Notes under the pieces: model-generated
The model's database searches: none
Told to the model about the DNA's origin: nothing
Seen by the model: the letters and a program-made list of their open reading frames with translations, nothing else
Part shown: positions 25,907 through 35,131 of the stretch, piece by piece
Layout of the letters: the number at the start of each line of letters is the position of its first letter
Numbering within the stretch: the stretch's first letter is position 1
Translations under genes and position numbers: made by a program
DNA from: Mesorhizobium sp.
Lineage (GTDB): Bacteria; Pseudomonadota; Alphaproteobacteria; Rhizobiales; Rhizobiaceae
Assembly (NCBI GenBank): GCA_004020875.1
Contig: SAPZ01000025.1
Span: 1-64,000, forward strand
Direction: 5' to 3'
DNA: 64,000 nt

Positions 25907-26827
25907 TCAGCCTGAGAAAACGACGGTTTTGTTCCCATTCAGGATAACGCGGTCCTCAAGGTGAAGCCGAACAGCGCGGGCCAAGACCTGTCGTTCAATG
26001 TCGCGTCCCTTGCGGATGAGGTCGCCCGGCGTGTCTTGGTGGGATATACGCTCTACGTCCTGTTCGATAATCGGGCCTTCATCGAGGTCCGAGGTCACGT
26101 AGTGGGCCGTCGCGCCAATAAGTTTTACTCCTCGCAGATGCGCTTGATGGTAGGGCTTGGCGCCCTTAAAGCCGGGTAGGAATGAGTGGTGGATATTGAT
26201 GCACCGCCCAGCCAACCTGGCCGCGAAACCGTCTGACAGGATCTGCATGTAACGGGCGAGAACAATGAGATCGGGGTCGGTGTGCTCGATCAGCTGAACA
26301 AGTGTCGCTTCCTGCTGCGCCTTGTTGTCCCGACTGACGGGAAGGTGAAAGAAGGGCAAATCCTTCAGATCAGTGGAGGCAAGGTGTTCTTGGCCGTGAT
26401 TGGAGACTACTGCAACCGGTTCCATTGGCAACTCACCAATGCGCCAACGATTGAGAAGGTCTGAAAGGCAATGATCGAACTTTGAGACCAGCAACATCAC
26501 TCGCTTCTTGGGTAGCGACAATGGCCGAAGGGTGTAGGTCATCCCCAGACGATCAGCGAGTTCCGCAATCTTACTGGCCGGTTCGTTGCTGGAGGTTGCA
26601 TCGCTGAGACCTGCGAAGACGACCCGCATAAAGAACAGCCCCGTTTCCGGGTCACTGTATTGCTGGGCCTCCAGAATGTTGCATCCTGCCGCGTAAAGCA
26701 GGCCAGCAACTGCGGACACGATGCCCGGTTGATCCGCGCATGATAGCGAAAGAACCATAGACGGATCTGATGACATTGGCGAAATTCCAAGTGATCTGTT
26801 GCGATGGCTAGGGGTGTGCTCCGGCAT
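25907..26827 (-). CDS. purU: Formyltetrahydrofolate deformylase
   Basis: 306 residues from ATG 26827, which has GGAG 7 bases upstream and overlaps the preceding gene by 20 bases. ATG 26776 gives the more usual 289-residue N terminus but lacks a ribosome site. An ACT domain (LSCADQPGIVSAVAGLLYAA) is followed by the formyltransferase-fold catalytic domain, with VSNHGQEHLA, the catalytic Asn-His-Asp set seen in CINIHHSFLPGFKGAKPYHQ, and ATAHYVTSDLDEGPIIEQDV. It hydrolyses 10-formyl-THF to formate and THF. Lying directly after a methyl-oxidising flavoprotein, it probably disposes of the C1 units that enzyme puts on THF, as in glycine-betaine catabolic clusters. Confidence 0.93.
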   Translation of the reverse strand: MPEHTPSHRNRSLGISPMSSDPSMVLSLSCADQPGIVSAVAGLLYAAGCNILEAQQYSDPETGLFFMRVVFAGLSDATSSNEPASKIAELADRLGMTYTLRPLSLPKKRVMLLVSKFDHCLSDLLNRWRIGELPMEPVAVVSNHGQEHLASTDLKDLPFFHLPVSRDNKAQQEATLVQLIEHTDPDLIVLARYMQILSDGFAARLAGRCINIHHSFLPGFKGAKPYHQAHLRGVKLIGATAHYVTSDLDEGPIIEQDVERISHQDTPGDLIRKGRDIERQVLARAVRLHLEDRVILNGNKTVVFSG

Positions 26828-29315
26828 TGAGGAGCTCCGGCGCGATCAACTTCTGCGCGTCGTGCCATTCGCCCTTCACGCGGCTGCGTCCGGCATCAAA
26901 GAATGGCCGCAGAGAAGCTATAGCAGGATAGCGCTCTCCAGCGATCTCGATCTCGAATATCCCTGCTGACAGCCAGTCCGCCGTCACTCCAGTGTCCGAG
27001 TTTAGATACCCCATGCCGATTCCGCAGCCGACGGTGTGGCCAAAACCGGCGGAGCGGAGATAGCCGACGAGTATTCCATTGCGCCAAACAGGCTCGGTGC
27101 CGAACATCAAAGACTTGGCATCGGGCGCAGCGAGCTGGACCAGCCGTCGGCGTAAGGGCTTGCCGCGCTGAGCCTCCAGGGCCGCCCGTCCGATGAATTC
27201 CTCGCGCTTATCCCAGGCAACCGTAAACCCCAGTCCCGATTCCAACGGGGTGTCCTCGTCGCCGACATCCGAACCCCAGTCTCGGTAGCCCGCTTCCAGG
27301 CGCAACGTGTTGAGGGCGACATATCCGGCGTGGGCTAGCCCGAGATCTGCACCGGCGGCCACCAGGGCGTCGTAGACCCCTAGTGTTTGTTCGGTCGGTA
27401 TGTGAAGTTCCCAGCCCAACTCGCCGACAAAGGTCATCCGGAATGCGAGCGCGAGGCTATACCCGACCTCGATTTCACGAGCCGTTGCGAAGGGAAATGC
27501 CTCGTTAGAAAAATCCGCAGGACTGACGCGCTCCAGTAACTCACGCGATCGCGGACCCATCACGGAGAGGGTCGTATATCCGGATGAGACGTCGGCAACC
27601 GAGACGTGGCCGGCTCCCCTGGCGTGCAAATGCAGCCAGGCGAGATCGCGGGTGCGTTGGACGGCCGCTGTCACGACAAGAAATTCCTCGTCACTGATGC
27701 GCGCGATCGTGACGTCGGACTCCATACCGCCTCGCTCGTTCAGCCACGGCGTATAGACAACACGGCCGACGGCTATGTTCACGTCGTTCGTGGACAAGCA
27801 CTGTAGCAGCGCAAGGGCATCTGACCCCTGCACCAGAAGGTGCGCGAAGGACGTTTGGTCGAACAGCGTGACGCCGGAGCGGGTTGCCGTGTGCTCGGCG
27901 CCACTTCGCTCGAACCATTCGTCCCGGCCGAACGTCGCATGGTTTTCATTCGGCGACCCGGGCGCACCAAACCATTGAGCGCGTTCCCAACCGGCACTTT
28001 CACCGAAATTAGCGCCGGCGGCGGACAGGCGGTCGTGCAAGGGGGATACGCGGACATTGCGCGCCGTCTTCGGTGACTTGTGCGGCAAATGAAGCGTCCA
28101 GAGATTGCCCACGGCCTCCACCGTCCGGTCGTATAGATACCGTTTGTTTCGCTGGAAGGGCATGGACCGCCGCACGTCCATTTCCCAGCAATCGCCCGCT
28201 GGCAATCCCGTCGACATCCATTCGGCCATGACCTTGCCCGCGCCGCCCGAGGACTCGATACCGCAGGAATTGAACCCTGAGGCGACGTAAAGCCCCTGAA
28301 TTTCAGGCGATGGCCCAAGGTGGAACCGGTTGTCCGGCGTGAAGCTCTCGGGGCCATTGAAGTTAAGCTGCAGACCGACATTTGCTAGGACCGGCATGCG
28401 CTCGATGGCCGCGGAGAGATAAGGTTCTATGTGGTCGAAATCCTCAGGCAGCGAATCGAAACTGAAATTGTGCGGTATGCCATCTATGCCCCAGGGCTTG
28501 CCGTTAGGCTCGAAGAAGCCCACGAGCAATTTCCCGGCGTCGGCCTTTGCATAGACGCGTGCGTCCATATCGCGGATCGTGGGCATGTCGTAGGGAAGGT
28601 CAGGAATGGCCTCGGTAACAACATAGAAATGCTCGGCAGCTTGCAACGGCACCGACCAATTGAGATCAGCTGCCACGTCCCGCGTCCACAGGCCAGTGCT
28701 GATAACTGCCTTTTCAGCACGCACTGTCCCTTGACTGGTTTCCACGCCGACGAAGCGGCCGTTTTCGACGAGGATGCGTGCTACGGGAGTCCGCTCGAGG
28801 ATCGTTGCTCCACCTTGGCGAGCCCCGGCCGCGAAGGCGCGGGCCGTATCGATAGGGTTTGTCATCCCGTCGGAACCGATCCATGCCGCCCCGAGAACAT
28901 CACTGACGTCGAGCAACGGAACACGGCGCTGGGCTTCAGCCGCGCTAATCAAATCGACGTCCAAACCAAACGAACGGCCCATCGAGGAGCCGCGCTTCAG
29001 CTCTTCAAGCCGGTCCTCAGTGGCGGCCACTGTGATGGAGCCCGTTTGCCGAAAACCGGTGGCTTGGCCGGTCAGATTTTCAAGATCCCGGAACAACTCC
29101 GCGGAATATTGAGCGAGCCTCGCCATGGTTTCATTGGCGCGGAGTTGGGTCACCAGGCCCGCCGCATGCCAGGTTGTGCCGCATGTCAGCTGGTCTCGTT
29201 CCAGGAGCAGAACGTCGCGGTGCCCCAGGCGCGTAAGATGGTAAGCTATGGAGAGGCCGATAATCCCACCTCCGATAACTACGTACTCAGCATGGGAAGG
29301 CAGTTTGCTGGCCAT
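26808..29315 (-). CDS. Dimethylglycine/sarcosine dehydrogenase-like flavoprotein with GcvT domain
   Basis: About 835 residues from ATG 29315; a GTG-led extension to 29372 is less likely. Domains in order are a FAD-binding GlyGxGxxG fold (VVIGGGIIGLSIAYHL, residue ~12), the TTWHAAGL segment whose His carries covalent FAD in dimethylglycine dehydrogenase, a substrate domain to ~370 ending in GFNSCGIESSGGAGKVMAEW, a linker, and the aminomethyltransferase (GcvT) folate domain from ~430. Such enzymes demethylate N-methyl amino acids, pass electrons to ETF and give 5,10-methylene-THF. The precise amine is uncertain. PurU is translationally linked downstream, and an operator-like site lies ~110 bases upstream. 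Confidence 0.9.
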   Translation of the reverse strand: MASKLPSHAEYVVIGGGIIGLSIAYHLTRLGHRDVLLLERDQLTCGTTWHAAGLVTQLRANETMARLAQYSAELFRDLENLTGQATGFRQTGSITVAATEDRLEELKRGSSMGRSFGLDVDLISAAEAQRRVPLLDVSDVLGAAWIGSDGMTNPIDTARAFAAGARQGGATILERTPVARILVENGRFVGVETSQGTVRAEKAVISTGLWTRDVAADLNWSVPLQAAEHFYVVTEAIPDLPYDMPTIRDMDARVYAKADAGKLLVGFFEPNGKPWGIDGIPHNFSFDSLPEDFDHIEPYLSAAIERMPVLANVGLQLNFNGPESFTPDNRFHLGPSPEIQGLYVASGFNSCGIESSGGAGKVMAEWMSTGLPAGDCWEMDVRRSMPFQRNKRYLYDRTVEAVGNLWTLHLPHKSPKTARNVRVSPLHDRLSAAGANFGESAGWERAQWFGAPGSPNENHATFGRDEWFERSGAEHTATRSGVTLFDQTSFAHLLVQGSDALALLQCLSTNDVNIAVGRVVYTPWLNERGGMESDVTIARISDEEFLVVTAAVQRTRDLAWLHLHARGAGHVSVADVSSGYTTLSVMGPRSRELLERVSPADFSNEAFPFATAREIEVGYSLALAFRMTFVGELGWELHIPTEQTLGVYDALVAAGADLGLAHAGYVALNTLRLEAGYRDWGSDVGDEDTPLESGLGFTVAWDKREEFIGRAALEAQRGKPLRRRLVQLAAPDAKSLMFGTEPVWRNGILVGYLRSAGFGHTVGCGIGMGYLNSDTGVTADWLSAGIFEIEIAGERYPAIASLRPFFDAGRSRVKGEWHDAQKLIAPELLNAGAHP

Positions 29316-29424
29316 GGGAAGCGCTATTCTAGCTTTGTGGGGAAGGCGCCGGGAAGGCGGGTTAACTTTCACACTAAGCTAATGTCAAAGGTTGTCCGAT
29401 GTCCGACGATCTGCAGGTTAAAAA

Positions 29425-29439
29425 AGCAGAATTTCTGCG
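29425..29439 (-). promoter_or_regulatory. Putative operator, copy G
   Basis: Plus-strand AGCAGAATTTCTGCG contains the perfect inverted pair GCAGAA-T-TTCTGC and matches the palindrome at 18506 at 11 of 15 positions. It lies 109 bases before the flavoprotein start at 29315. Confidence 0.5.
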
Positions 29440-29518
29440 CGCTTATAGCGCCGGACGCAGGATTGCCTCAAGCCGAAGGACGGCGGCGGTCGCGGTGGGC
29501 TGGCAAGAGGGCGACTTG

Positions 29519-29964
29519 AGAATACCTACGAGCTTTGCATGACTGCCGCAAGCGCGTACAACGCGCGCCCCGCGCTGGCACTCGCAGCCGCGATCCCGCT
29601 GTCATCGGAAGTGAATTGTCGGTCGCCGTCGCGACGGCCATGGATCTGGAGATGCATCCATAGCGTGACAAGCCATTCTCTAAAAACCGGCCGTGCCAAT
29701 ACGGTGCTGTCTGGGCCACGACCGCTGTCGGTACCAAGTAGGTGCTGCTCCTCGAACCAAGACAAAATCCGGAATGCATCCGATCGCTTACGTCCACGCT
29801 GCGGTAAGTATAGAGTGTATGAAAAGATCGCACACACTGTGTCGCTGCAGCAGGGATTGCAATGCTCGCGTGGGCCAAAGTGGCTCTTGCAGCCATGGTG
29901 GCTTCAACGCCCGCAGAAACCCTTCTTCGGGAAAGCAGGGCTTCTATCAAACCCTCGAACCTAG
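29519..29964 (+). pseudogene. Fragment of an MmgE/PrpD gene
   Basis: Pieces in shifting frames match residues ~90-245 of the intact gene at 4073: TYELC then ASAYNARPALALAA, VTSHSLKTGRANTV, YEKIAHTVSLQQGLQ and GFYQTLEPS. Several small deletions and frame changes are present. The 5' and 3' thirds are absent, and the 3' break falls at the left end of the ISNCY-type element. A relic of a second copy. Confidence 0.85.
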
Positions 29965-29965
29965 T

Positions 29966-31601
29966 TAGTTTCCGTCCATAAACGTGCGCATTTCGCAGCG
30001 TTTACAATGGCTTGCGCCGGGCTGGAAGCGGTTTTGACGGGCATGGACAGGGTCAGGAGCGCTGACTGGCGACAAAATGGCGTCGTCGGGGCGATCCGGC
30101 ACACGCCACAAGAGCCGACAATGGCCGGCGCGACGCAACTGCGATGCGCGCGGTATCAGGTTGACTTGAGGCGGGTGAAGAGGACGAGGTTGTAGGCAAC
30201 GACCGAGGACCAGATGTAGGTCTTGAAGTGATCAAGCCCGCGCCAGGTGCAGCGCGCCAGGCCGTAGGCGCGCTTCAGGCACGATATGCCGGCTTCGATG
30301 CCGGCGCGGAAGTTGCGCAGCTTGCGATAGACCCACTTGCTTTTGACCATGTCCTCAATCCTGAGGCCGCTTTCTTGTGGAAGGCCATGTCGCAGACGCC
30401 CCACGCCTTCGCCGTGGCCAGGTTGTTGCGGGTGGCGAAGCCGCCATCGGCCGCCGCTTGCCGCGGCGCTTGACCATAGAGGTCGATGTGGCGCTCCAGC
30501 ATCGGCAGCAAGCGGTCGCTGTCGGCCGGGTTGCCTGCTTCGATCACCAGATCGAGGATCAAGCCGCTCCTGCCGGCGGCCAGGTTGAGTTTGTGGCCGT
30601 ACTCGGTGTCGCGGCTGCCTTTGACGATGATATCGGCATGCGGTTCGAACAGGCTGACCAACTTCTCGCCGGCCGCTACCTGCTCGCCGGCCAACACCCG
30701 CCGCTCACTCTGTCTGATGGTGCGTTCGACCAACGGCCGATAGTGATGGACCTGGAGCTGCCACAGTGCGATGGCCGGTGTGCCCGCCATGGCCAATCGC
30801 TCGCTCGCCTGCTCCAGATAGGCCAAGGTCGCGCGGTGATTGCGATCAGCTCGCGATAGAGTTGGACGCGATTGGGTCGACCGCGCGTGAACTGGATCTT
30901 GCGGGCGCGCTTCTTGGCTGCGCGGCAATGATCGCGCCATGAGCCGGCGCCGCCGACCAAGGTATCGGCCCGCTTCAGCAGGCGCACCATGACCCTCACC
31001 GCATCCCAAAGCAGGCTGCTGTCGCTCGGCTCGTGCATGAGTGCCGCGGTCACGGTGCTATCCAGCCGCACGACCGCGCCGTCTTCGAGCTTCGCCTGCC
31101 GAGCGCCCGACAGCAGTGCCCGATTGATCTGTTCCCAGGTCTCGGGCCGGATCGCACTGATCGTCTTTTGCAGCACCGACTTCTGCGGGTTCCATGACCA
31201 TGGCAGGCGGGCAAAGGCGCGAAACGAGGCTGAGTCCTCGAGGTGGAATGCCAACTCCTGGTAGGTCAGCTGCCGATATTGCTTGAGAAGCGCGCAGCGC
31301 AGCACCGCTTCTGCAGGCAGCCCTTGCCGTCCCGTAGCCTTGACGCCGACCCGGATCAAATCACGCGCCACCACGCCGAGCAGATCGCGATGCTCGTCAA
31401 GCCATTGCGACATCGCTTTCAACTCGTCGCCGATCTCGTGTGTCGCGAAAACATCGAATATACTGGCTTGGACGGTGCGTTCTTGACGCATTGTCGGCTC
31501 CGGCGGTGGCAGGGATTTGGACTCAGTGGTATGATCCAAGATACCTGAAACCGTCGGGCCTTGCTCGCGCAAAGCTATTTGACGTTTGTGGACGGAAACT
31601 A
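29966..31601 (-). mobile_element. ISNCY-type insertion sequence, complete ends
   Basis: Terminal inverted repeats of ~19 bases: left 29966-29984 TAGTTTCCGTCCATAAACG, right 31583-31601, which reads TAGTTTCCGTCCACAAACG in reverse, one mismatch. CTAGT occurs just outside the left end and, one base off, just outside the right end, so it is a possible target duplication. Inside is one transposase gene on the minus strand. Confidence 0.75.
30157..31491 (-). pseudogene. ISNCY-type transposase with two frameshifts
   Basis: Starts at Met 31491 (MRQERTVQASIFDVFATHEI). It continues with LPAEAVLRCALLKQYRQLTY and KSVLQKTISAIRPETWEQIN to LYRELIAI, then changes frame near 30840 (RATLAYLEQASERLAM, GHKLNLAAGRSGLILDLVIE). 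It changes again near 30375 to finish KSKWVYRKLRNFRAGIEAG and TYIWSSVVAYNLVLFTRLK. All parts of the family sequence are present, so the gene is full length but broken by two single-base-type shifts. These are either decay or sequencing errors. The second shift is absent in the partial copy at 32230-32690. Confidence 0.8.
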
Positions 31602-31639
31602 GCTAGTTTCCGTCCACAGTGTGCTGCAGCAAGCAGAAG

Positions 31640-32215
31640 GAGGTTCGATGGTGAACTGACAACATGCTGAGAAGCTGCGGGAAAGATGAGGGTAGGCCCC
31701 TCGGGATCGGCTTTCAGGAGCGGGTCTCAAACCAGCCCAAGCTGCTGTGGTAGAAGAGCCATGGTGGTTAGCGATGGGTCAAAAGCCGCGGACATGATCC
31801 GGGGCAGGTAGGCATCCGGAAGTAGCGCAAGCAAACCCTTCGATGACGCGTCGTTAGAACTCTTTAACACCACTAAAACCGGGGGCGTACGGATCTCTCG
31901 GGACAAGTCCGTCGGGTGCCTGATGACTGGGCGGACAGTGGACGGCGTATAGGGGGCATGAGCCGGATGCAGGTTTTGCGCGGAACTGCAGGAACCAGCT
32001 TATGCCAAGGGAGAAGCACAAGCGGCACACCACCGTGAGACGAGAGTACCGATGCAGGAGGTTGGCGCGGATCGACCCATAGTAGTGACGAAGGTCCTGT
32101 AATGGGGCTGGAGCGAAGGGGTGGATCAGGTGGTCGTGTTTTTCGAAGCAACTGGCAGCAGGATGACAACGACAGATGCGACAGGTAAAGCTTTAGAGCG
32201 GAGGCGCGCAAGCGT
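31640..32215 (+). ncRNA. 5' part of a group II intron, with truncated maturase start
   Basis: A GC-rich, structured, noncoding stretch of the style that precedes bacterial group II intron reverse transcriptases. It ends in GTGGAT...GTTTTTCGAAGCAA and an ATG at 32163. From there MTTTDATGKALERRR resembles the start of group II maturases. The frame is cut at about 32215 by ISNCY-type sequence. Assignment is by resemblance only; I cannot fold it here. Confidence 0.45.
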
Positions 32216-32229
32216 CTCCGCTACTCGCC

Positions 32230-32690
32230 AGCGTGCATATTACACGGCATTTACAACGACTTGCGCGCGATTGAAAGCGCCTTGACGGGCGCGGACGGGT
32301 CGAAGAGTGCTGTTTGTCGCCAAAATAGTCTCACCGGCGCGTGCGGTGGCGGCCGGCATGGGTCGGCGCGGGGCAACCTGCGATCGCCGGGCAGTTCAGG
32401 TCGGCTTGAGGCGGGTGAAGATGACGAGGTTGTAGGCCACGACCGAGGACCAGACGTAGGTCTTGAAGTGATCGAGGCCGCGCCAAGTGCAACGCGCCAA
32501 ACCGTAAGCACGCTTGAGGCATGAATGCCGGCCTCGATGCCGGCGCGGAAGTTGCGCAGCTTGCGATAGACCCACTTGCTTCTGACCATGCCACCGATCC
32601 TCAGGCCAGCTTTCTTGTGGAAGGCCAGGTCGGAAACGCCCGCGCGTTCGCCGTGGCCAGGTTGGCGCGCGTGGCGAAGCCGCAGCCATG
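32230..32690 (-). mobile_element. Partial ISNCY-type element (transposase C-terminal end)
   Basis: The minus strand encodes DLAFHKKAGLRIGGMVRSKW, YRKLRNFRAGIEAGIHAS and, in another frame, TYVWSSVVAYNLVIFTRLKP. These are nearly identical to the end of the element at 29966-31601. Its left flank also matches that element's 3' untranslated part. The N-terminal two-thirds are missing. Confidence 0.8.
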
Positions 32691-32699
32691 AACCCAACT

Positions 32700-34290
32700 A
32701 GCGCCAGGAGAAGTCCTGGAAAGGAGGAAGAATGTAATCTGAAACCTTTCGCAGCGATCCAGAGGGTTTAACTCCCTCCCGGTAAAGGCGCAGCCCGCCA
32801 GCCGGAAGCGAGCGTGGCATGGGCGACGGCAACGCCGCTCGTGAAGCGCAGGCAGCGGATGCTGAAGCCCTGCATTAGCCTCGATATCATGTGCTGCCGA
32901 GGCACTTCAGTCTGTTGGGTCCGGGGGCAGCACTGGCGGGACGCAACGGTGAGGTCTTGCTGGCTCGGCCGGGGTCTTGGACCAGGGCAAAGGCATGGGA
33001 CCGATCGACAGGAAAACTGGGAGATCCCGCTCGCGCCCACGGGCGCAGCACGCCGGACTGTGGGACGCCGGCTGACCAACGACCCTGGCCTGACGGGGTT
33101 CCTCCAGGCCGTCAGGAGCGCTTTGGCGAACACGAACACGGGGAGGAGCGCGTGGAGCCTGCAACCGAAACCATAAGGAACTAGGTTTGCGCGGGCGGGA
33201 AGTCGTAGCGCCTTCATAGTACCTGTGAAGTCGGGGAACCGGGCTCACCGGGACCCGACGGAGGGAAGGGAGGCGCCACGCGGAGAGAACCGTTGACTTG
33301 AAACACGGGAGGGGACTCTGAACCTCACAAACCTATACACGAACGGACAACGGATAGCCGATTTGGCGAGGACGAAACGCGGGACGGCGCTGCATTCGCT
33401 GCACCACGTCATCGACCTGGACTGGATGAAGAAGGCCTACCGGCTGACCCGCAAGGATGGCGCTCCCGGCATCGACGGCGTCACGGCGGCGGACTACGAG
33501 GCGAACCTGGAGGCCAATCTTGTGGACCTGCTCGATCGCATCAAGTCCGGCCGCTATCGGGCGCCGCCTCGCAAACGATGCTCGGCATTCCATCCTTCGA
33601 AGGCAAGGTGGCACAACGCGCCGTGTCGATGATGCTGGAGGCGGTCTATGAGCAGGACTTTCTGCCCTGCTCATACGGGGCCCGGGTCGCTCGGCTCATC
33701 AGGCGCTCCGCACATTGCGGGGCACTTGAGCGGTACGGGCTTACGCTCCACCCCGACAAGACACGCATCGTTGACTTCCGCCCCAACGGTCAGGGGGCAC
33801 ATGCCATCCGGATACGGATGGACCACGTTCGACTTCCTTGGCTTCACCGTGTCTGGGGGTTGTCACGGCGAGGCAAGAACATTGGTCGGCAACTGACGGC
33901 GAAGAGCCGCTACGCCCGTGCGCTGGCCGCGGTGAGCGACTGGTGTCGGAAAAACCGGCATCACACGATCCGCGAGCAGCACCGCCACCTGTCCGCGATG
34001 ATGCGGGGCCACTTCGCCTATTACGGCGTTGGTGGCAACAGTCGGCGGCTGCGATGGTTCGCCCGTCAGGTCGTGCGGATATGGCAAAAATGGTTGTCTC
34101 GGCGAGATCGCCAAAGCGTGGTCCGTTGGACCCGCCTCAACGAAATCCTGAGACGCTATCCGCTGCCGCCAGTCAAGATCTTTCACCCCTATGCCGCCGC
34201 GAGCGAACCTCTCCCGTGAGGAACCGGATGCGGCAATCCCGCGAGTCCGGGTCTGTGGGGGTGGGGATCGGTAACGTCCCCACCTACTCG
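32700..34290 (+). mobile_element. Group II intron, decayed
   Basis: A structured noncoding stretch (32700-33360) leads into a reverse transcriptase frame. The RT is followed by a recognisable domain V at 34219-34254 (AACCGGATGCGG, loop, CCGCGAGTCCGGGTC, a near-perfect hairpin) and a domain VI-like hairpin at 34258-34288 (GTGGGGATC ... GTCCCCAC). The order of RNA domains and RT is that of a group II intron. Exact 5' and 3' splice junctions are not determined. Confidence 0.65.
33363..34219 (+). pseudogene. Group II intron reverse transcriptase/maturase, internally deleted
   Basis: Piece 1 (33363 on): LDWMKKAYRLTRKDGAPGID, then YEANLEANLVDLLDRIKSGR. Piece 2, after a frameshift near 33575, gives LGIPSFEGKVAQRAVSMMLE and DFLPCSYG. 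The palm segment with the catalytic YADD is deleted near 33710. The frame then resumes at LERYGLTLHPDKTRIVDFRP and ends in the maturase (X) domain (RHLSAMMRGHFAYYGVGGNS). Without YADD it cannot be an active polymerase. Confidence 0.85.
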
Positions 34291-34315
34291 GCAACGAGGA
34301 CCAACACCACCAAAT

Positions 34316-34382
34316 TGTCCAGACATTAGCGAAACTGCTGTCCGGGAATTAGCGGAACCTTTGTCCGGCTCTTTGCGAAATC
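34316..34382. repeat. Three tandem 23-bp repeats, probably an IS21-family end
   Basis: TGTCC recurs at 34316, 34339 and 34362, a strict 23-base period. Each unit reads roughly TGTCCrGnnATTAGCGrAACt. IS21-family elements are known to carry several such repeats at their ends as transposase sites. IstA and IstB relics at 37985-38592 show the family was present in the region. Confidence 0.5.
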
Positions 34383-34390
34383 GGCACGGA

Positions 34391-35131
34391 CTAGGGGCTG
34401 CATCGGCGGTAGACCGAGATATGACGTTCGGATCGTTCGGTGAACGCACCTCTCGCCCAATCTCCCCACCGCTCCGCTAGCTCCAGCCCGGCGCATTCGG
34501 CCATGGTATCGAGTTCCTGGTGATAAACGTAACGAACGCGCTGCGGTAAACGTCTGACCGACGTACCAGAAAACCAGAGGAGCGTTGAAACCAAGTTCTG
34601 GTTCAGTGGATCGTGCACTGTCACATTGAGGATCGTATTCTCATCATCCACTAGCCGCGCCGTTGTAGTTTTCTGGCCGCCGACGAGAGGATCCAAACTT
34701 GGTACACCCAATTCGAGCACTAAGACCCCCTCATGATCTAGCGCCTCCGCGGCAGATCTCAGGCACGCTATTTGCGCTTCGCGTGTGAAGAGCAGCGTGA
34801 ATGTGCTATAAACGCAATACACCATATTGTAGCGTTGCTCGGATTTGAAATGGCCAATATCTCCCTGCCAGGCCTTGATTAGATCGGTGCGCTTGGCGAG
34901 AATTTGCAACATGCTGCACGAATTGTCGATACCTTCGACTTTGACGCCGCGCTCGCTCAACGGCACTGCCACGCGCCCGTCTCCTATACCCAATTCGAGA
35001 GCACTGCCTCGGCTGCAATATCGCTCAAGAAAGGCGACCGTCTCGTCCACCTCGGCGACTTTACCTTGCACGGTGGTGTATTTTTCATAGATCGGAGCGT
35101 AGATCTCACCATAACTTAACTTATCACACAT
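34391..35131 (-). CDS. Class I SAM-dependent methyltransferase
   Basis: 246 residues from ATG 35131 with AGGAG 8 bases upstream. Motif I is ALELGIGDGRVAVPL (residues ~44-58), followed by the acidic motif II position in VEGIDNSCSML, GDIGHF, the post-motif segment NMVYCVYSTFTLLF and VLVLELG. This is the Rossmann-like methyltransferase core of the small-molecule type. The C-terminal part (TLLWFSGTSVRRLPQRVRYV) is common in this subgroup. The acceptor cannot be inferred. It is one of only two intact-looking genes in the mobile-element-rich middle of the window, with IS21- and IS110-type remnants on either side. Confidence 0.88.
   Translation of the reverse strand: MCDKLSYGEIYAPIYEKYTTVQGKVAEVDETVAFLERYCSRGSALELGIGDGRVAVPLSERGVKVEGIDNSCSMLQILAKRTDLIKAWQGDIGHFKSEQRYNMVYCVYSTFTLLFTREAQIACLRSAAEALDHEGVLVLELGVPSLDPLVGGQKTTTARLVDDENTILNVTVHDPLNQNLVSTLLWFSGTSVRRLPQRVRYVYHQELDTMAECAGLELAERWGDWARGAFTERSERHISVYRRCSP

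Noticed and set aside
28431..29519. 362-codon plus-strand frame
   Set aside because: Entirely antisense to the flavoprotein gene, whose codons and motifs are unmistakable.
30157..31491. Programmed frameshifting in the ISNCY-type transposase
   Set aside because: Two shifts at places without slippery runs, and the second is absent in the partial copy at 32230-32690. Decay or sequence error is simpler.
34316..34382. CRISPR array
   Set aside because: The 23-base units are contiguous with no unique spacers and only three copies.
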